Shown: positions 37,560-50,280 of the stretch, piece after piece | How the letters are laid out: each line of letters opens with the position of its first letter | How positions within the stretch are numbered: position 1 is the first letter of the stretch | Source: Silurus meridionalis | Taxonomy: Eukaryota; Chordata; Actinopteri; Siluriformes; Siluridae | DNA: 64,000 nt | NCBI RefSeq assembly: GCF_014805685.1 | Contig: NC_060885.1 | Location: 10,901,132 to 10,965,131 of the forward strand | Reading direction: 5' to 3' | Notes under the pieces: generated by a model | The model's database searches: none | What the model was told of the DNA's origin: nothing | Seen by the model: only the letters and a program-made list of their open reading frames with translations | Program-made: the position numbers and the translations under genes

Positions 37560-37880
37560 AAATGTTGGAAGTGACGAGGATGGACGGGATTAGAAATGAG
37601 TTAATTAAAGGGACAGCACATGTAGGACGTTCTGGAGACAAGGTGAGAGAGGCGAGATTGAGATGGTTTGGACATGTGCACAGGAGGGACATCGGGTATA
37701 TCGGTAGGAGAATGCTGAGGATGGAGCCACCAGGAAGGAGGAAAAGAGGAAGACCAAGGAGGAGGTTTATGGATGTGGTGAGGGAAGACATGCAGGTAGT
37801 TGGGTTGAAAGAGGCAAATGTAGAGGACAGGGGGGTATGGAGACAGATGATCCGCTGTGGCGCCCCCTAATAGGAAGAAG
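37560..37880 (+). mobile_element. Non-LTR retrotransposon C-terminal fragment
   Basis: An uninterrupted 102-codon frame (37562-37870) contains REARLRWFGHVHRRD, GYIGRRMLRMEPPGRRKRG and FMDVVREDMQVVGLKEA, the very common C-terminal tail of fish LINE polyproteins. It is followed by GGCGCCCCCTAATAG and a GAAGAAGAAA tail. It is 5' truncated. The same segment, inverted and interrupted, is at 29119-29620. Confidence 0.75.
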
Positions 37881-38945
37881 AAAATGTTCTAGCCAAGTCT
37901 TTTGGGGTTTTTTTTGTGTGGGGGCTCAGCTGTTGCTCAAGGTTAACAAGAAAATACTACTGTATCTATTCTAAAATAATCTACTCTACCCATGCTAGAA
38001 TTGAACATCTAAATTAACGCTGCTGTAAAGCTCTGGTCAGATACCCCATGCCATTACTTCTGGCCTACATTGTGTCTATGCTGTCTTCTCTGCTTGAGTG
38101 TGGCCTTGTAGTATACAGATAAGCCAATACTCTGTCACTAACAATTATCTCCACAGAGAGCTAGCCAGTAGAGAAAAGTATAATCGCTGCCTCTGGTAAT
38201 AAGAAATCTCTATTTTGGGGCTATTGTGACTTTGAATATCAGCAGTTATTATAGTCTACCTCAATTTACTGAGAATGATTTCTCATGCAAAATGAATTTT
38301 AATCCTTTTTTTGTTGTATTGCCCTCCAGCTACGTATATGTTATACTGATTGTGTCTTGTCTTTTGAGAGAACGGAGTGAATAATTTGCTTGTTCAGTTT
38401 GATCACGTTCTGGGTTAACTAGGTTCAGCAGGTTAGAAGAACGCATAATTATAATTAAAAGGCTGATTTACTAGGGCTTCACAAGGTGACCCATTGAGGA
38501 TTTCTATTTACCAATGAATCCAGTAGCTTCAGTAGTAACTTGTCCCAAAGTTAACATGAATCCGTGAGGGAGATACAATTGGTCTTTTATCTGAGTTTTA
38601 AATTTAGTAAACAAAAACATCTTCTGGTCAAAATTATGTGCATACCAATATCAAAAATCGAATAAAGCCTTCTCATTTTGGAGCTCCTGAATGTGTAAGG
38701 TGAGATTTTCGGTCCACAACTGACATATTAGAGTCACATTTCAGTAGCTTATTCATGATGCTAGTTAAACGGAGTGAGCAAGAATGCTTCAGGTACTTTG
38801 TTCATGCTTAAACCAACAACTATGTCTAGAGGCAAGGTTGCAAATTAGATTAATTTTCAGCATAATATTTGAAGATTTAAATATTAGAAAAGAAAAAAAA
38901 CAGTGGTGTTCCAAACATATTATAGTATTGGTGTATAAGACAGTA

Positions 38946-38946
<1 letters not shown>

Positions 38947-39008
<62 letters not shown>
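38947..39008. repeat. (TA)n microsatellite
   Basis: About 62 bp of uninterrupted TA. It directly precedes a Tc1-like fragment at 39040, so it may be an expanded TA insertion target. Confidence 0.96.
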
Positions 39009-39013
<5 letters not shown>

Positions 39014-39039
39014 ATAATTTTTTTTTCTTGGAAGCAAAT

Positions 39040-39165
39040 ACTTTGCAGTTGCTGCTTGTTCGAGGGCCTTCGTTTTTAGGTCTTTGTCTAAATAAAAAGC
39101 ATGCACAGTTGGATTGAGGTTAGCCTTAAGCTCTTGGGTCAATTTCACTATTTGTTTTTAAGCCT
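39040..39165 (-). mobile_element. Tc1-like transposon fragment (degenerate)
   Basis: Landmarks GCTTGTTCGAGGGCCTTCG, AATAAAAAGCATGCACAGTT and GGATTGAGGTTAGCC resemble the minus strand of a common fish Tc1-type transposase region. No ends were identified and the borders are rough. Confidence 0.4.
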
Positions 39166-41088
39166 TTGGAGCTCAAAATGGAGGGACTATGTGTCACATA
39201 ATGAAGCAAAAAAGCAGATGCAAGCACGGATATTTTATTTATAGCGTAAGAAGACAAAGTCACAAAAACTGAACCCAGCCATGAACAACAAACCATGCAG
39301 TGTGAGGTCATACATAAATATAATTGCTAATTAACAGAGGATGTGCAAACAATCATGTGACATGAAACCAAGAGGTGAATTAGCTGATGGGAAATGAGGT
39401 TCCTGGCTATAAACCTGACACTATGTGGTTGAAATTCCCAAAGGATTTTGTTTTTTTATCCATTGTGGTGGTGTACAGAGACAAAGTTATGAAAACTGTC
39501 ACTGCCCAAATACTGTATCACTGTAAATGATCAATACTACTAAGCCTTTCTGTTTAAATGAGTGATATATCAGCTATTCAATGTTACTGCTGGCCATTTT
39601 CTTCTCTCCATTGCCGACCAGGATAGGTTTCCAATAAATTTAGGCTGCCATAAATGCACAGCATACAAGAAGTTGTTGGAATATGTGCCATTGATCCTGT
39701 TGGACAAATGGTACTAGTGTGCAAATGAATCAGTGAGAGCAGAGCAATACATCATACTGCATATACTTTCCAATACATCATTGGGTATAGCCCGCCATAC
39801 ATCACTCTGGTTTTAGACTACAGCAAGTCTCCAGGAAGTTCAGGCCCTAGTTTTTCTGAGCTGCAGAGAAAATTATTTTACTGTTTTTTTGCTAGGACAA
39901 ATTGAAGCTTGTGTTAATTCATTATTCTGAAACCACATCTAACTAAAGAGTCTACAGCTTAAGTTCCACTACTTTGCTGGTTAATTGCACTTGGAATATT
40001 CCAATCAATGAACAAGGCCCATGAAAAGAAACACAATGCTGTAATTTATCATCACTCCACTCAGATTGACTTAGTTAGTGTTCTTGGCACATTCCTGCAT
40101 GTGCTTGACTTGCACTTTCCTTTCACTCCAAAAACCAATTGTCTTCTATGGAAGCAGATACACATTTTTTTTAAAGCAAAGCATTTTGCACACGGTTTAA
40201 TGACAGGATCTGTTTTTGGAGCACATCATTATAATCAACCAAAGCTTTAAACATGAATTTTAATATAAACACTACATATTCTAAATTATTGATTCTTCTA
40301 CTTACTTCTCTTTACCTTTTCACAAAAACATCAATCACAATAATTGACAAACCTGCATTATCGCACACAGGGCACATGGACCTGTATAAATCAATACAGT
40401 ATCTCAATATTAAAGCACTATTTATTGATGATAATTTGATATACATTCACAATATAGACAATAAGGCGTAATGATTTATTACATTTATTTCTGAAAAAAG
40501 AATAAATACTGAATCTACTTATCTAATATTTAATAAGCCTGAATACTTTCCCTTCCTAGGTTTGTGCATAGTGACTGCAAACTACAGATTTGTTTAGGTT
40601 AAAAGTGTGAGGACTGAAATCGCAATCGCATTCCTATTTTAATATGAAAAATCCATCTACAGTTTTAGCATCAAACAAGCACCAAACAACTAGTTTTAGG
40701 ATAAAACAGCCTTGCACTTTGCAAATCATTAGTCAAAGTTCCAATGTCTCAATGATTAACAAGAATGTGTTTTTTTATATTTTTTTATTTGGATTGAGCT
40801 ATTGAAGTTGATGCTTGGTGAAGCTGCATTTTGTATGTTGTGCTCTTTCTTTGAAGGCTTACAAATAGCTTTTTATATTCACAAAGGTAAAAGAAAACCA
40901 AAGAATACTGAGGAAACCACACTGACAAGTGCAATGGCAAATGAAAAAAAAAAACTACATGCTCTGACTTTATCATAAAAATAAAAAAAATCAATGGTGA
41001 GAGACATTGAAGAGATTTTACATATGAATCGCCCTATATTTGAAAAAAAAAATGACAAAGTTGAATCTTATTAATACTAATCTACACG

Positions 41089-41330
41089 ATGACCAAAAGT
41101 ATGTGAACACCAAACAAATGTATAGATGTATGAAAAAAATTGTCCATGTATAGCCTCTACAGAACCATGAATTAATTTATATTAAATACATTTGTAATGA
41201 ACTGTATAAATTAATTTCCCCCACTGCACACCATGGCTTCTTGCCCAACATTACCACCACAAATCCCCACAGCCACACTTCAAAATCCAAAAGTGCCAAC
41301 AGCAATAGGGAAACAATTTTATGTTTCATA
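41089..41330 (+). mobile_element. Tc1/mariner-like MITE fragment
   Basis: It starts GACCAAAAGTATGTGAACACC, a typical left end of a widespread fish element, and contains CACAAATCCCCACAGCCACA and CTTCAAAATCC from the transposase 3' region. The intervening transposase is deleted. Confidence 0.5.
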
Positions 41331-41705
41331 AAATATATAAGGGTCTAAGTTATATGACTACAAAAATTTATACAATTACTAGCGTTCATGAGGGGCAGGA
41401 CCTCTTTTGCAATTTGGTCGAGCTGACACTTGACACTGCCTTGTGGTTGGTAAAGAGTGTGGAAGTGGGGAATGGGGAAAAGAAGCTTTAACCTGCAGCT
41501 GACTCATACAGCTCAAAACTTGCAGGAAGATTATCGGTAAGCAAAGAAAAAGCATAGAAATTAAGATTTGCATTTTTTATTCACAGTTTAGTTTATTTTG
41601 GGCTTACGTAAATAACTTTACATACTTGGAAACTTTGCAGAAGTCTAATACTGACAGGGTGATAAAATGGATGTGAACTGACAAAGCATGAACATCAGTC
41701 AGGGG

Positions 41706-41836
41706 ACTTTTTTATTATTAGGTGATTTTTTATTAATATTTAAATTAGTTTGATGATCTGAAACATTAAAGTGTGACAAACATGCAAAAAAAAAAGAAAT
41801 CAGGAAGGGCCAAACACTTTTTTACACCACTGTACA
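41706..41836 (+). mobile_element. Tc1-like terminal fragment
   Basis: It contains TTTGATGATCTGAAACATTA, AAGTGTGACAAACATGC and AACACTTTTTTACACCACTG, an end of a common Tc1-type family. It finishes at ACCACTGTA. Only this end is present. Confidence 0.55.
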
Positions 41837-44192
41837 AAAACTTTGACTCAGTGCTAATGCCATACCATTACACATTTCTCGTCCATCTGTTTCAGTGGTC
41901 CCTGGGATAAATGAAAAGAAAAAAAGAAAAACAAATCTCTAGAAGGCTTGTTTTTGTTGGCATCCACGTGCGATGATTATCGTAACTGCTAACAAATGTT
42001 TAAAAGCAAATCATTTTGGCACATTATCATAGTGTAAAATCCTTCTGTCAGTAGGACAGAGACCCCTACATAGATCCCCCCCATGTATCACTATTTTAAT
42101 ATATTTTGTTAAAAGGGGTTAAATTGGAGGGTACTGGAAACATACAGTAAGTCAATATATGCCATTAATTCTGCCAAACTGTCGATTAAGAAATAGAATG
42201 AAGAATACTTCTGTGGAACCAGTCTTCCATTAGTTTTATGAGAAAAAAGGGGGGTTTGAAACAGTTCACCTGGCTGATTTTGTGTAGATTCATGCTGATT
42301 AACAATGACTGTTGTGTCAGAGTGGAACATCATATACACTTAATACTATATACACACACACACTAAATTTATATGTACAGTTATACTTTAAGTTGAAAGG
42401 TGAATCAAGCTAGATTCAAGTAAAAAAGCTACAAATTTTAGATTTATACCCAGGTGAAAAAGAAATATACTTAAGTTGTAATTTTTTGGAGGCACTTATT
42501 ATATTTTTATTATACTATACTAAGTCCATATTAAATGTGTTATTTTGGAACAACTTCAAGTATATTAAATGATAAATTAGCTATGATTAAGATAAATTTA
42601 AAGGTAATTGCAATATATTTTAATATACTTAGTTGTGTTAAAATGGAACAACTTTATGTATATGTATTGTAATTTAAGTGTACTTCTTTAAATTATATTT
42701 ATAATATATTTTAATTCTATACTTGAAGTACAGTTGAAATATATTTTAAGCTTCAAATGAATGTGTTCCCAGTATATTTACATCATAACTAGGATTATAT
42801 TACAGATTTGATAAATCATTCAGAATTATATTAATATATTTTGACTGTATAAAATAAATACAGTGCAATATACACCTTTAGTACAAAAAACATTCAAAAT
42901 TTTATCAAATGCACACAGTCTTAGAAAAGTCAAAAACTTTAATTTACTAATACTACTAATTTAGTAATCTTCTGCACAAACAGCTAAAATGTATTGAAAA
43001 ACTAAGTGCAGAAGCAAAGTGCATTTTTAAAAAACAAGCAAATAACAAAAACACAAAAAAGCAAAAACAGTGGTAGAACGGACACTATTTAAAACAAACA
43101 TAAATCAACCATATCCTCCTGGTGCAGGGCCACTTTTCTTTGAACAGGCCTCTGTTACATTTTCTGTGAATGAGGGCTCACACCTCAGACAGTGTGGTAC
43201 ATGGAAAATTCCTTTAACACAGTGTCTGTGAAAATACAAAAGCAAAGTTCACCACTGTTATTTTTTTACTCTGTATTGCAATACAATATGAAGTAATGAT
43301 ATTTCTCTGAATTTTCTCATTTTTCAAGACGATAAAGTAAAATGTTCTACATTGCACACATTTTTAATACTTAATTCTAACATGATTAGACATGAAATAT
43401 AAAATATTCATGTAAATATAGAATAGGAGTTTATATAGAATTTTTTTTAAAATAGCAAACACATTAAGTCTTGCTGAACCATTATGAGGTCTACACAGAA
43501 ACCTGCACGTTTTATAACTAATAATAACTAATAACATGCCTAGTATTTATTCAAGAAGTTAAAGAAAAAGTATAAAATGCATGAATGTTGCATAAAAAAA
43601 AAACATTGATATTCATGAAAAATTCATCACTTTCATTGATTTCACTGCAAACATCGTCTTGACAGTCAGCTTGCATAAAATGCAGAAAAATTACAATGAC
43701 CACAGTTGAACTTTAAGGGAATGAATATCAAAAGTTCTTGGGAACAGTGGCGGTATAAACACAATATGACAGCTTTAAAACTTTGGCCAGATGAGAGCAG
43801 GTTAAACTTGAAAATATAACAAATGTCAATTTTTATAATCAGTGCTTTCCACATTGACTGTAATGAAATATACATAAATATTTATTATGCCAAGAGAGAC
43901 TATAATTCTGATTATAAATAAAAAGGTGGGAATAGAGAAAGCACTGGGAAGGGGCAAATAGAACAGGCCCTCATAATAATGGATCAGGCATAAACATGAC
44001 AGCGAAGCTGACAACCAACTTCCTGTAAACAATCCGTTCCACTGAGTTGAGCTGCAAGAATTCTGTCAGTGCTCGTCTGAATAATAGGCCATGTTACATG
44101 GCACATTGCAGTCCAAGGGCAATGCATAGGAAACTAATTTCTCTTCTCCTCTGACAGTGTGGGCTGTTTGTTTGTTTATCTGCTGAAACGTG

Positions 44193-44382
44193 ATGATGAA
44201 GCCTGTGTTGGTGGTGCATGGCGGCGCGTGGGCCATCCCCGACATGTTGGCTGAGGCATCCGTGGCGTGGACTGAAAGCTGCTGCTCGGGCAGGGAAAGA
44301 CATTCTAAAATGCAGGGGGTGTGCACTGGATGCTGTTGAAGTGGCCGTGAAAGTGATGGAGGCAATCTAGTCTTTGATGCAG
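44193..44382 (+). pseudogene. asrgl1: asrgl1-like exon 1 with two compensating frameshifts
   Basis: The first frame reads MMKPVLVVHGGAWAIPDMLA and continues EASV, the usual N-terminus. From about 44265 homology moves to the +1 frame (RGLKAAARAGKDILKC, then ALDAVEVAVKVME). From about 44362 it returns to the first frame (NLVFDA). Exon length 190 bp keeps the expected phase, so +1 and -1 indels cancel. Without correction the starting frame meets TGA at 44337. The donor after GATGCAG is GTCAGT. Confidence 0.88.
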
Positions 44383-45781
44383 GTCAGTAATATTATTTCA
44401 GTGCTAACAGGATGTTTAATGAATTTAAACACCATCAAAATGTGTCTTATCCTACTCTCAGTAATCAGCAGTACACAGAATGCTTACGGATATAAATGCA
44501 CAAATGCCCTTGATATGAGTAGGTCCTCCTGTGTTTTAGCACTGTGTTTCAGGAAGTGAAACCCTGGTTTTTATAGCAAAAAAAAAGTACTTTCAATGTT
44601 TTATTCACAGGTCAAAATGTTCTAACATAATTTGTGGTATAAATAAATATTTTATACAAATAATTTTGTATTTGCTTAAAGCTGCTGACCCAAACAAAGA
44701 ATGGGGACAAACAATGACTCAAAAATTGTTAAACATTTAAACATGTTTCAATTAACACCATTTTCCTGTTTGCTTGACTCTGGATTTACCACCTGAAGAG
44801 TAACCTGTAAAACTAGGCTGTACACTATTCTGTCTTCCTTTAAAACTGGAAATTGGACCGTGTTTCACTACTAATTTGCTGTTAATGATTATCCTGAGAG
44901 TAGGAAGAGAGGTCCTCGAGTATTCATCAGATTACAGTGAGCCAGCAGGGAGCAAATAAGACACTTCATTAACGCAACCTGTCTGTCAGGATCTATCTCA
45001 TTTGCGACTAAGAACTGCCACTACAGGTGAAATGGCAGAACCTCATCATAGCAGAGACGCAAAATCAGCACTTCACAAGGGGATCGGTTAATACACTGGA
45101 GTAGCACACTCTGCTCCAGTGTATAAAATGCTGATCAATAGATGACTAATGTAGTGATCTGATAATTAGATAGAAGACACACATATAGTAAGGTGTGAAT
45201 AGGTGGGGTGCACTTATGTCCCAAGGAAACCTGGCTTTTTAAAGCATGGTCAATGCACATATGATGCAGTTTAAAGACTTGTTTTGTTCGGAAAAATAAA
45301 ATAAAATAATGTTTCCGAAATAATGTTGGGAAAAATAATCATTTAAACAACATTTTTGGTATGCCTTGTTTAAGAAAATTGTATGGGGTCAGACTAAACA
45401 GACGGATATTTTAAATGTATAAATCAAACCCTAGAGGTACTGTAGAGTTGTGGTCTCACTTCTCTGGTTTTCAGTCTAGTCCCATTCTCAACCTGAATCA
45501 TGATAATCTCCTAGATCTTTGGCTATGATGATTATTAGGCATATGTCATGGAAGAAAAGAACCTGAGGTGTTTGGATACAGATCACACCAGAAGAAAACC
45601 TAGTTTTTCTGGAAAACAGTGTAATTTCTGTTACATACTATTTCCTGAGAGTTTAATTTGATTAATTATAACAGTTGCATCAGTGCAGTGCAAATCATTT
45701 AGTTAAACTAGAACCTAGAACATTTTAATTAGTTTTGCTTCTAGGCTTCTTTCAGATGGAAACATTGGGAGCTAAAGTGTG

Positions 45782-46162
45782 TCAAAGCATACACCTCTTC
45801 ACCCTATACTTCTGTGCACAGCTCTGGAATTGGGGGTCTATCAGTATATAAGTCAAAACCTCCTCTGAGAGTTTGCTCAGATTATAGTAGTTACCCTCAT
45901 CTCTCCCAACAGGCTTAAATTGCCTGAGTACATCCCACTTAAACACTGAGAGGGTAAGGAAGTCCAAGCCTAAAGGTTGGGGACTTAATTTCTCCTCCTC
46001 TCTTCCCACCAAGAGAAAGTGCATAGCCAGAGGTAGAACTGAGATCAAGCCTGCTGAAAACACAGGTGTGCTTGTGTGGGGCGGTGAAGTGAGCAGTCGT
46101 TCTCCTCTGAGTGATGGTGTAACAGACTCGAGGGGCAGTGTTGCTGTCTTGTTGTAGGTCAT
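45782..46162 (-). other. Open 126-codon frame, unknown
   Basis: An uninterrupted minus-strand frame ends just inside asrgl1-like exon 2. Its C-terminal half, including FLTLSVFKWDVLRQF and EEVLTYILIDPQFQSCAQ, has protein-like composition. I do not recognise a domain. It could be a piece of a transposon gene. Whether it is expressed is unknown. Confidence 0.25.
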
Positions 46163-46293
46163 GGCGCTGTTCTGAATACCGATGGAGAAGTGGATCTGGA
46201 CGCCATCATCATGGAGGGAAAATCATTGAGTGCTGGGGCTGTTTCTTCAGTTAGAAACATTGCTAACCCTGTTAGAATGCTGAGATGGAAAAG
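46158..46293 (+). pseudogene. asrgl1: asrgl1-like exon 2 with a 1-bp deletion
   Basis: The acceptor is TTGTAG. The first two bases complete Gly, and the frame reads HGAVLNTDGEVDLDAIIMEG, then SLSAGAVSSVRNIANPVRM, as in the family. Near 46278-46284 at least one base is missing, because the final AEMEK is in the next frame and the 136-bp length does not match the phase of exon 3. The donor is AAAAG then GTGCAG, a weak site. Confidence 0.88.
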
Positions 46294-46734
46294 GTGCAGT
46301 TTTTACTTTTTATTTCTTTGTTGTTGTCTTTTATTTTTTTTATTTTAATGAATTAGCAATCAAAAGGAAGCAATTAAAATTTCATTTTGTTCTTTGTGCT
46401 CACATTGAATTGGCTGTTATTCTGTACTGACCTGCAGAGCCATAATTAAAAATAAAAATCTGCACTTTAGTTAATCATGTCAAAGAATATCTTGCCAAAT
46501 GAAAAACTGCCTAATATAAAAAAATATACAAAATTTTTGATAATGAAATTGACAAATAAAAAATACTTAAACGAAAAAATCATACAACTTTCTCTATTGA
46601 AATACACAACAATCAGCAGCTATCAAATAGTGCTGCCTGAAATGCAAATCCCAGGTTTATCTTAATGTACGTGTGTGTATAGAGATATTTTGTATATTTG
46701 TGGCATTATGGCAGGCATTTAGAATCTATGCTTA

Positions 46735-47205
46735 CTGTTCGCTTTATTGGGAACCTATACACTTAAGAATTTATGCAGATTTCTATCAACCAATAATGTG
46801 GCAGTAGCACAATGAATAAAATCACACAGATACAGGTAAAGAAGTTCAGTTGATGTTTTGTTCAGACATCAAAATAAAGGGTGATCCATGTACTTTTTAT
46901 GCATAAATGTTGGTGCCAGGAGGGCTGGTCACCTGGGAATTTCACACAGAACAGGCTTGAGTTTATAGAGAATGTTGTGGTAAACAAAAAACATTCTATA
47001 AGCAGAGGGTCTACAAACTAAAATGCTGTGTTTCTGAGAGCGATCAGATGAGGGGAATAGACTGAATTTAAACCGTCAGGAAGTCTACAGTAACTCGTTA
47101 CAGTCGTTCTGCTCACTGCGATTGTACTTACTGTAAAGCTCAAAACCAGCCTGTTGATCTCTCAGAATGCACACCTCAAACACATCAAACCTTTTTATTC
47201 TTTCC
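46735..47205 (+). repeat. Dispersed teleost repeat, family X, longest copy
   Basis: In order: CGCTTTATTGGGAACCTATA, ACCAATAATGTGGCAGTAGC, ATGTTGGTGCCAGGAGGGCT, TGGGAATTTCACACAGAACA and CTCAGAATGCACACCTCAAA. This follows a common fish repeat over about 470 bp. It shares its first part with 37393-37485, and its family consensus runs into the part seen at 18846-19025. Confidence 0.55.
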
Positions 47206-50116
47206 ATGAACAGGTGACTATTTGATGTTATTAGAAGGAGTCTTCAGTGTTGGTGCTTTAAAATTTCCAATTAGGGCAGGGTATAGGTTTCTCTTATTTA
47301 ACAAGATATTTGTATAGCTGCTTTTAATAAGAGGAACTTTGGCCATTTTACAGATTTGTTGTAAATCTTAATGATTAAAGTTTATGGCATGTTGTGATTT
47401 GATATAACATTGAAATACTTCATTATGAAATAGAGTCTGTATCATATCACCACATTGTTGAGAATTTTTCTCTAACACCACTCCTGCTTGTGTTTTATAG
47501 CTTACATGAATCATATGAAATAACTTTGTTTATATTCAAGTTTTTCTTTCTTGCCAATATGTTTTTGTGCAATGCTTCACTTCACCCACCATCACTCTAA
47601 GACCTCTGTTGGACACCATATGTTTATCCTGATTTGCCAGCTGAAGCTAAACTTCGAAAATGGAAAATGATAAGAAGCAGCACTTTCATGCTGCCCTCAA
47701 CAGCTACATAGAATGTAAATCACACATACAAAGCAAAATTCTGTCCAGCTTTTGCAAGTCTTTGGAGCAGATTATATTGGTTGAAAATACATTAATGTTT
47801 TTTTCTTTTATATTCCCAAAAAAATTCTAGGGCATTTTTTTTTTTTTTAAGATTTCACTTTGACTCCTTAAGACATGGCATTTTCTTCTGCAGCTTTGAG
47901 ATGATGAAGTCAAAGGGAGGTCAGTGCTTGGCTGATTTTCAGATTGATTTCAATCAGCACTCTTTGTAATGCTGAAAATGGGAAGTCTTATAATGCGAAT
48001 TTGGCTCGCACACAGAGCACAAAGGCTTGACTGATCAAGTGCACAGCTTTTTTCTTTTTTTTTTCCCTACTGCAGCTTTGTAAGAGAAATGTGTCTTAAT
48101 GGCAAGCATATTGTATAACTCCTACTACCTTTCTGGAATAATCATTTACTACCAGTGAAAATATATATTTATGGTTAAATAAAGAGAGATTCATTATGTT
48201 ATCATAAAGCACAAAAAAATCATTTATTTATGCTATGTCATTTTAAGGTAAAATCATCAGGCAGACATTTGGCACCAAATTTAGTTGAATAAGTTCAGCA
48301 ATATTACAGTAGATTATGCTTTCAGAGTGTAGAGACCAAATTTATTACACTTTTCTATGTGTGAATTGTTAGCTTTTTTTTTCATTGTAACCTCTTTTTA
48401 TGCTGCATACGATTATGCGGTTGAAATATTCGCCAATAGGACAAAATAAACAGCCTCTATTAACTTGCTTTCACACCTCTGATACACAAATTTCACCTTT
48501 CATTGTAGCAGACATGAGCGAAACAAGAAGCCGCTCTTACAAGAGAATTGATTAGACGCAGTACCTGTGTTGACTCCCCCGAAAGACCTTGGCCTTACCA
48601 GGGTTTGGCGGCAATGTTTAATAAGCCAAATTAAAAATTCATCAGTCTGTGATCAATGCAGCGAATGAGCTTCACTGAGCTCATGCTTTTGCCTGTGATC
48701 TGCACTGCACTACACACGACAGAGAAAAATGACATTAATAAACACTTTAATATTTAAGAAGTTTCCCAAGCTGGAACGATCTTGTGTCTTGGTTTTATTT
48801 TAAACAGAAAGATAAAAAATAAAGTAGTATTGTGCCACATTTGCTCATTTTGTCATGTGTTTAAGACAGTATTACCACCAATTTAGAGACAAATAGACAG
48901 TAAAAAATGTATAGTTTAAATTTTGGTTTAATTCTTTACTTTATATTGTACTTTGCCTTTTTACAGAAATATACTATTCCTTTATTAGGGTATATTATTG
49001 TATCTTAAGTTATTTTTGATTAGTGACTTTAAAAAGCAGAGCAACAGACAGAGAGAGTGAAACAAGGTTCAAATGTCAGAGACAAGACAGACACAAAGAC
49101 AGTGGACAAGGTGTTTTTTTTCTTGTGCCAAACAACAGATAAAAAAAAGCATTGATGTAATAATTAGCAGCTTTATTTTTTTCTCAATTTCTTTTGGCCC
49201 ACAAGAGTTGCAAATTCATGGCTTAAAGGTCACCTAGATAAAGATGGAGTGAAAATAACGTTGAACAGATGTGTATGTACTGATTGTCTTTCACATCTCA
49301 TATCCATTACTTTTTAGAGAATTGCCTTTTCTGCAATGTAATAAGAAAGATTTTAAGGTGTGTCTGGATTGGTGAAGCAAGGAGTCAAAACTTAAATAGA
49401 ATTAACTGGACCACTTCTGAAATACAATGAAATATTTCTGATTTTCTGTATTTGATGTGCACGCCAGTGTTACCCAGAGAAAATCTTATAAAGTCCATGA
49501 ATTACTACAAGCTTATCAGTGATGCTCACACAGCCTGTGTTACTGCAGTGGGAATCATTTCAACATACAGGCCAACTTTAATGATAATGTTTGAATTTCT
49601 GTAACGTGATGGCTGAGTTTATTGAAGTTATTCATTATTCATCTTCAGCAATCATTTTGCCCTCATTAGTGCTGTAGTTGATCATATTAGACATGAAATA
49701 CAGTATGAATACACTTGGATGTTGTCAGTTAAACCAGGGTCAGGTTAGGTTGAAACCTGGACATGTTAGGTTGAAAAGTTGCATTAATGTGTCATTTATG
49801 TAATGTACCATAAATTGTAGCATACAGTGCTTAAGGTGTTTGGGCATGGTTAATTCCACATGTAAAGATATGGAGATGATTTTTACAACAGAGTCTATCA
49901 CTTCGAAGCAATAACTACAAAAAACTGTAGCTCTAAGACAAACATTTCATAATTAATTTAAATTCAGTAAGTTGCGTAATGCAGTCCTATTAAAAGCAGC
50001 ATGTTGGCACAGTTAATTGTATTAGTTGAATGTAATAGTATGCCTTATCACTTTTGCTTGCAAAATAATTAACAGCAAGCATGTCTTTTCTTGTTTTTCT
50101 ATTTTGGGTTCTCCAG

Positions 50117-50280
50117 ACCGAGCATATCATGTTGACAGGTCGAGGATCGAATCTGTTTGTAGAGAGCATCAGTATTCCTACAGTTCCTGCACAGGCTTTG
50201 GTGACTGAGGACGAGAGGAAAGAGTGGCAGCACAACAAGAAGTACACTGTCGGTGTCAGAGAGCTTTTTAACTCACAGTG
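50117..50280 (+). pseudogene. asrgl1: asrgl1-like exon 3, intact frame
   Basis: The acceptor is TCTCCAG. The frame reads TEHIMLTGRGSNLFVESISI, then PTVPAQALVTEDERKEWQHN, and ends VRELFNSQ plus two bases of the next codon, matching the linker before the autocleavage site. The donor GTAAGT is ideal. No damage is visible. Confidence 0.9.

Larger units (their letters stand above)
36677..44192. other. Intergenic region, right part
   Basis: Between the hairpin and the asrgl1-like exon 1 there is no recognised host gene. Listed separately: family X fragment, LINE end, (TA)n tract, Tc1 fragments. The segment 42360-42800 is made of recurring AAGTATATTT/TTTAAGTATA words and includes the near-repeat GGAACAACTTCAAGTATA/GGAACAACTTTATGTATA; it looks like a diverged AT-rich repeat of fish type. 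Nothing else is supported in 37881-38940, 39420-41088 and 42801-44192. Confidence 0.55.
44383..50116 (+). other. asrgl1-like introns 1 and 2
   Basis: Intron 1 (44383-46157) contains a small inverted repeat (ATACACTGGAG at 45091-45101 against 45114-45124) and an open 126-codon antisense frame. Intron 2 (46294-50116) holds a family X repeat at 46735-47205 and otherwise AT-rich sequence. The block 48520-48720 is less AT-rich and could be a conserved element. No other exon is seen. Confidence 0.6.

Noticed and set aside
38784..39148. Frames with long Tyr-Ile repeats (also at 51612-51912 and 52307-52592)
   Set aside because: These are translations of (TA)n microsatellites, not genes.
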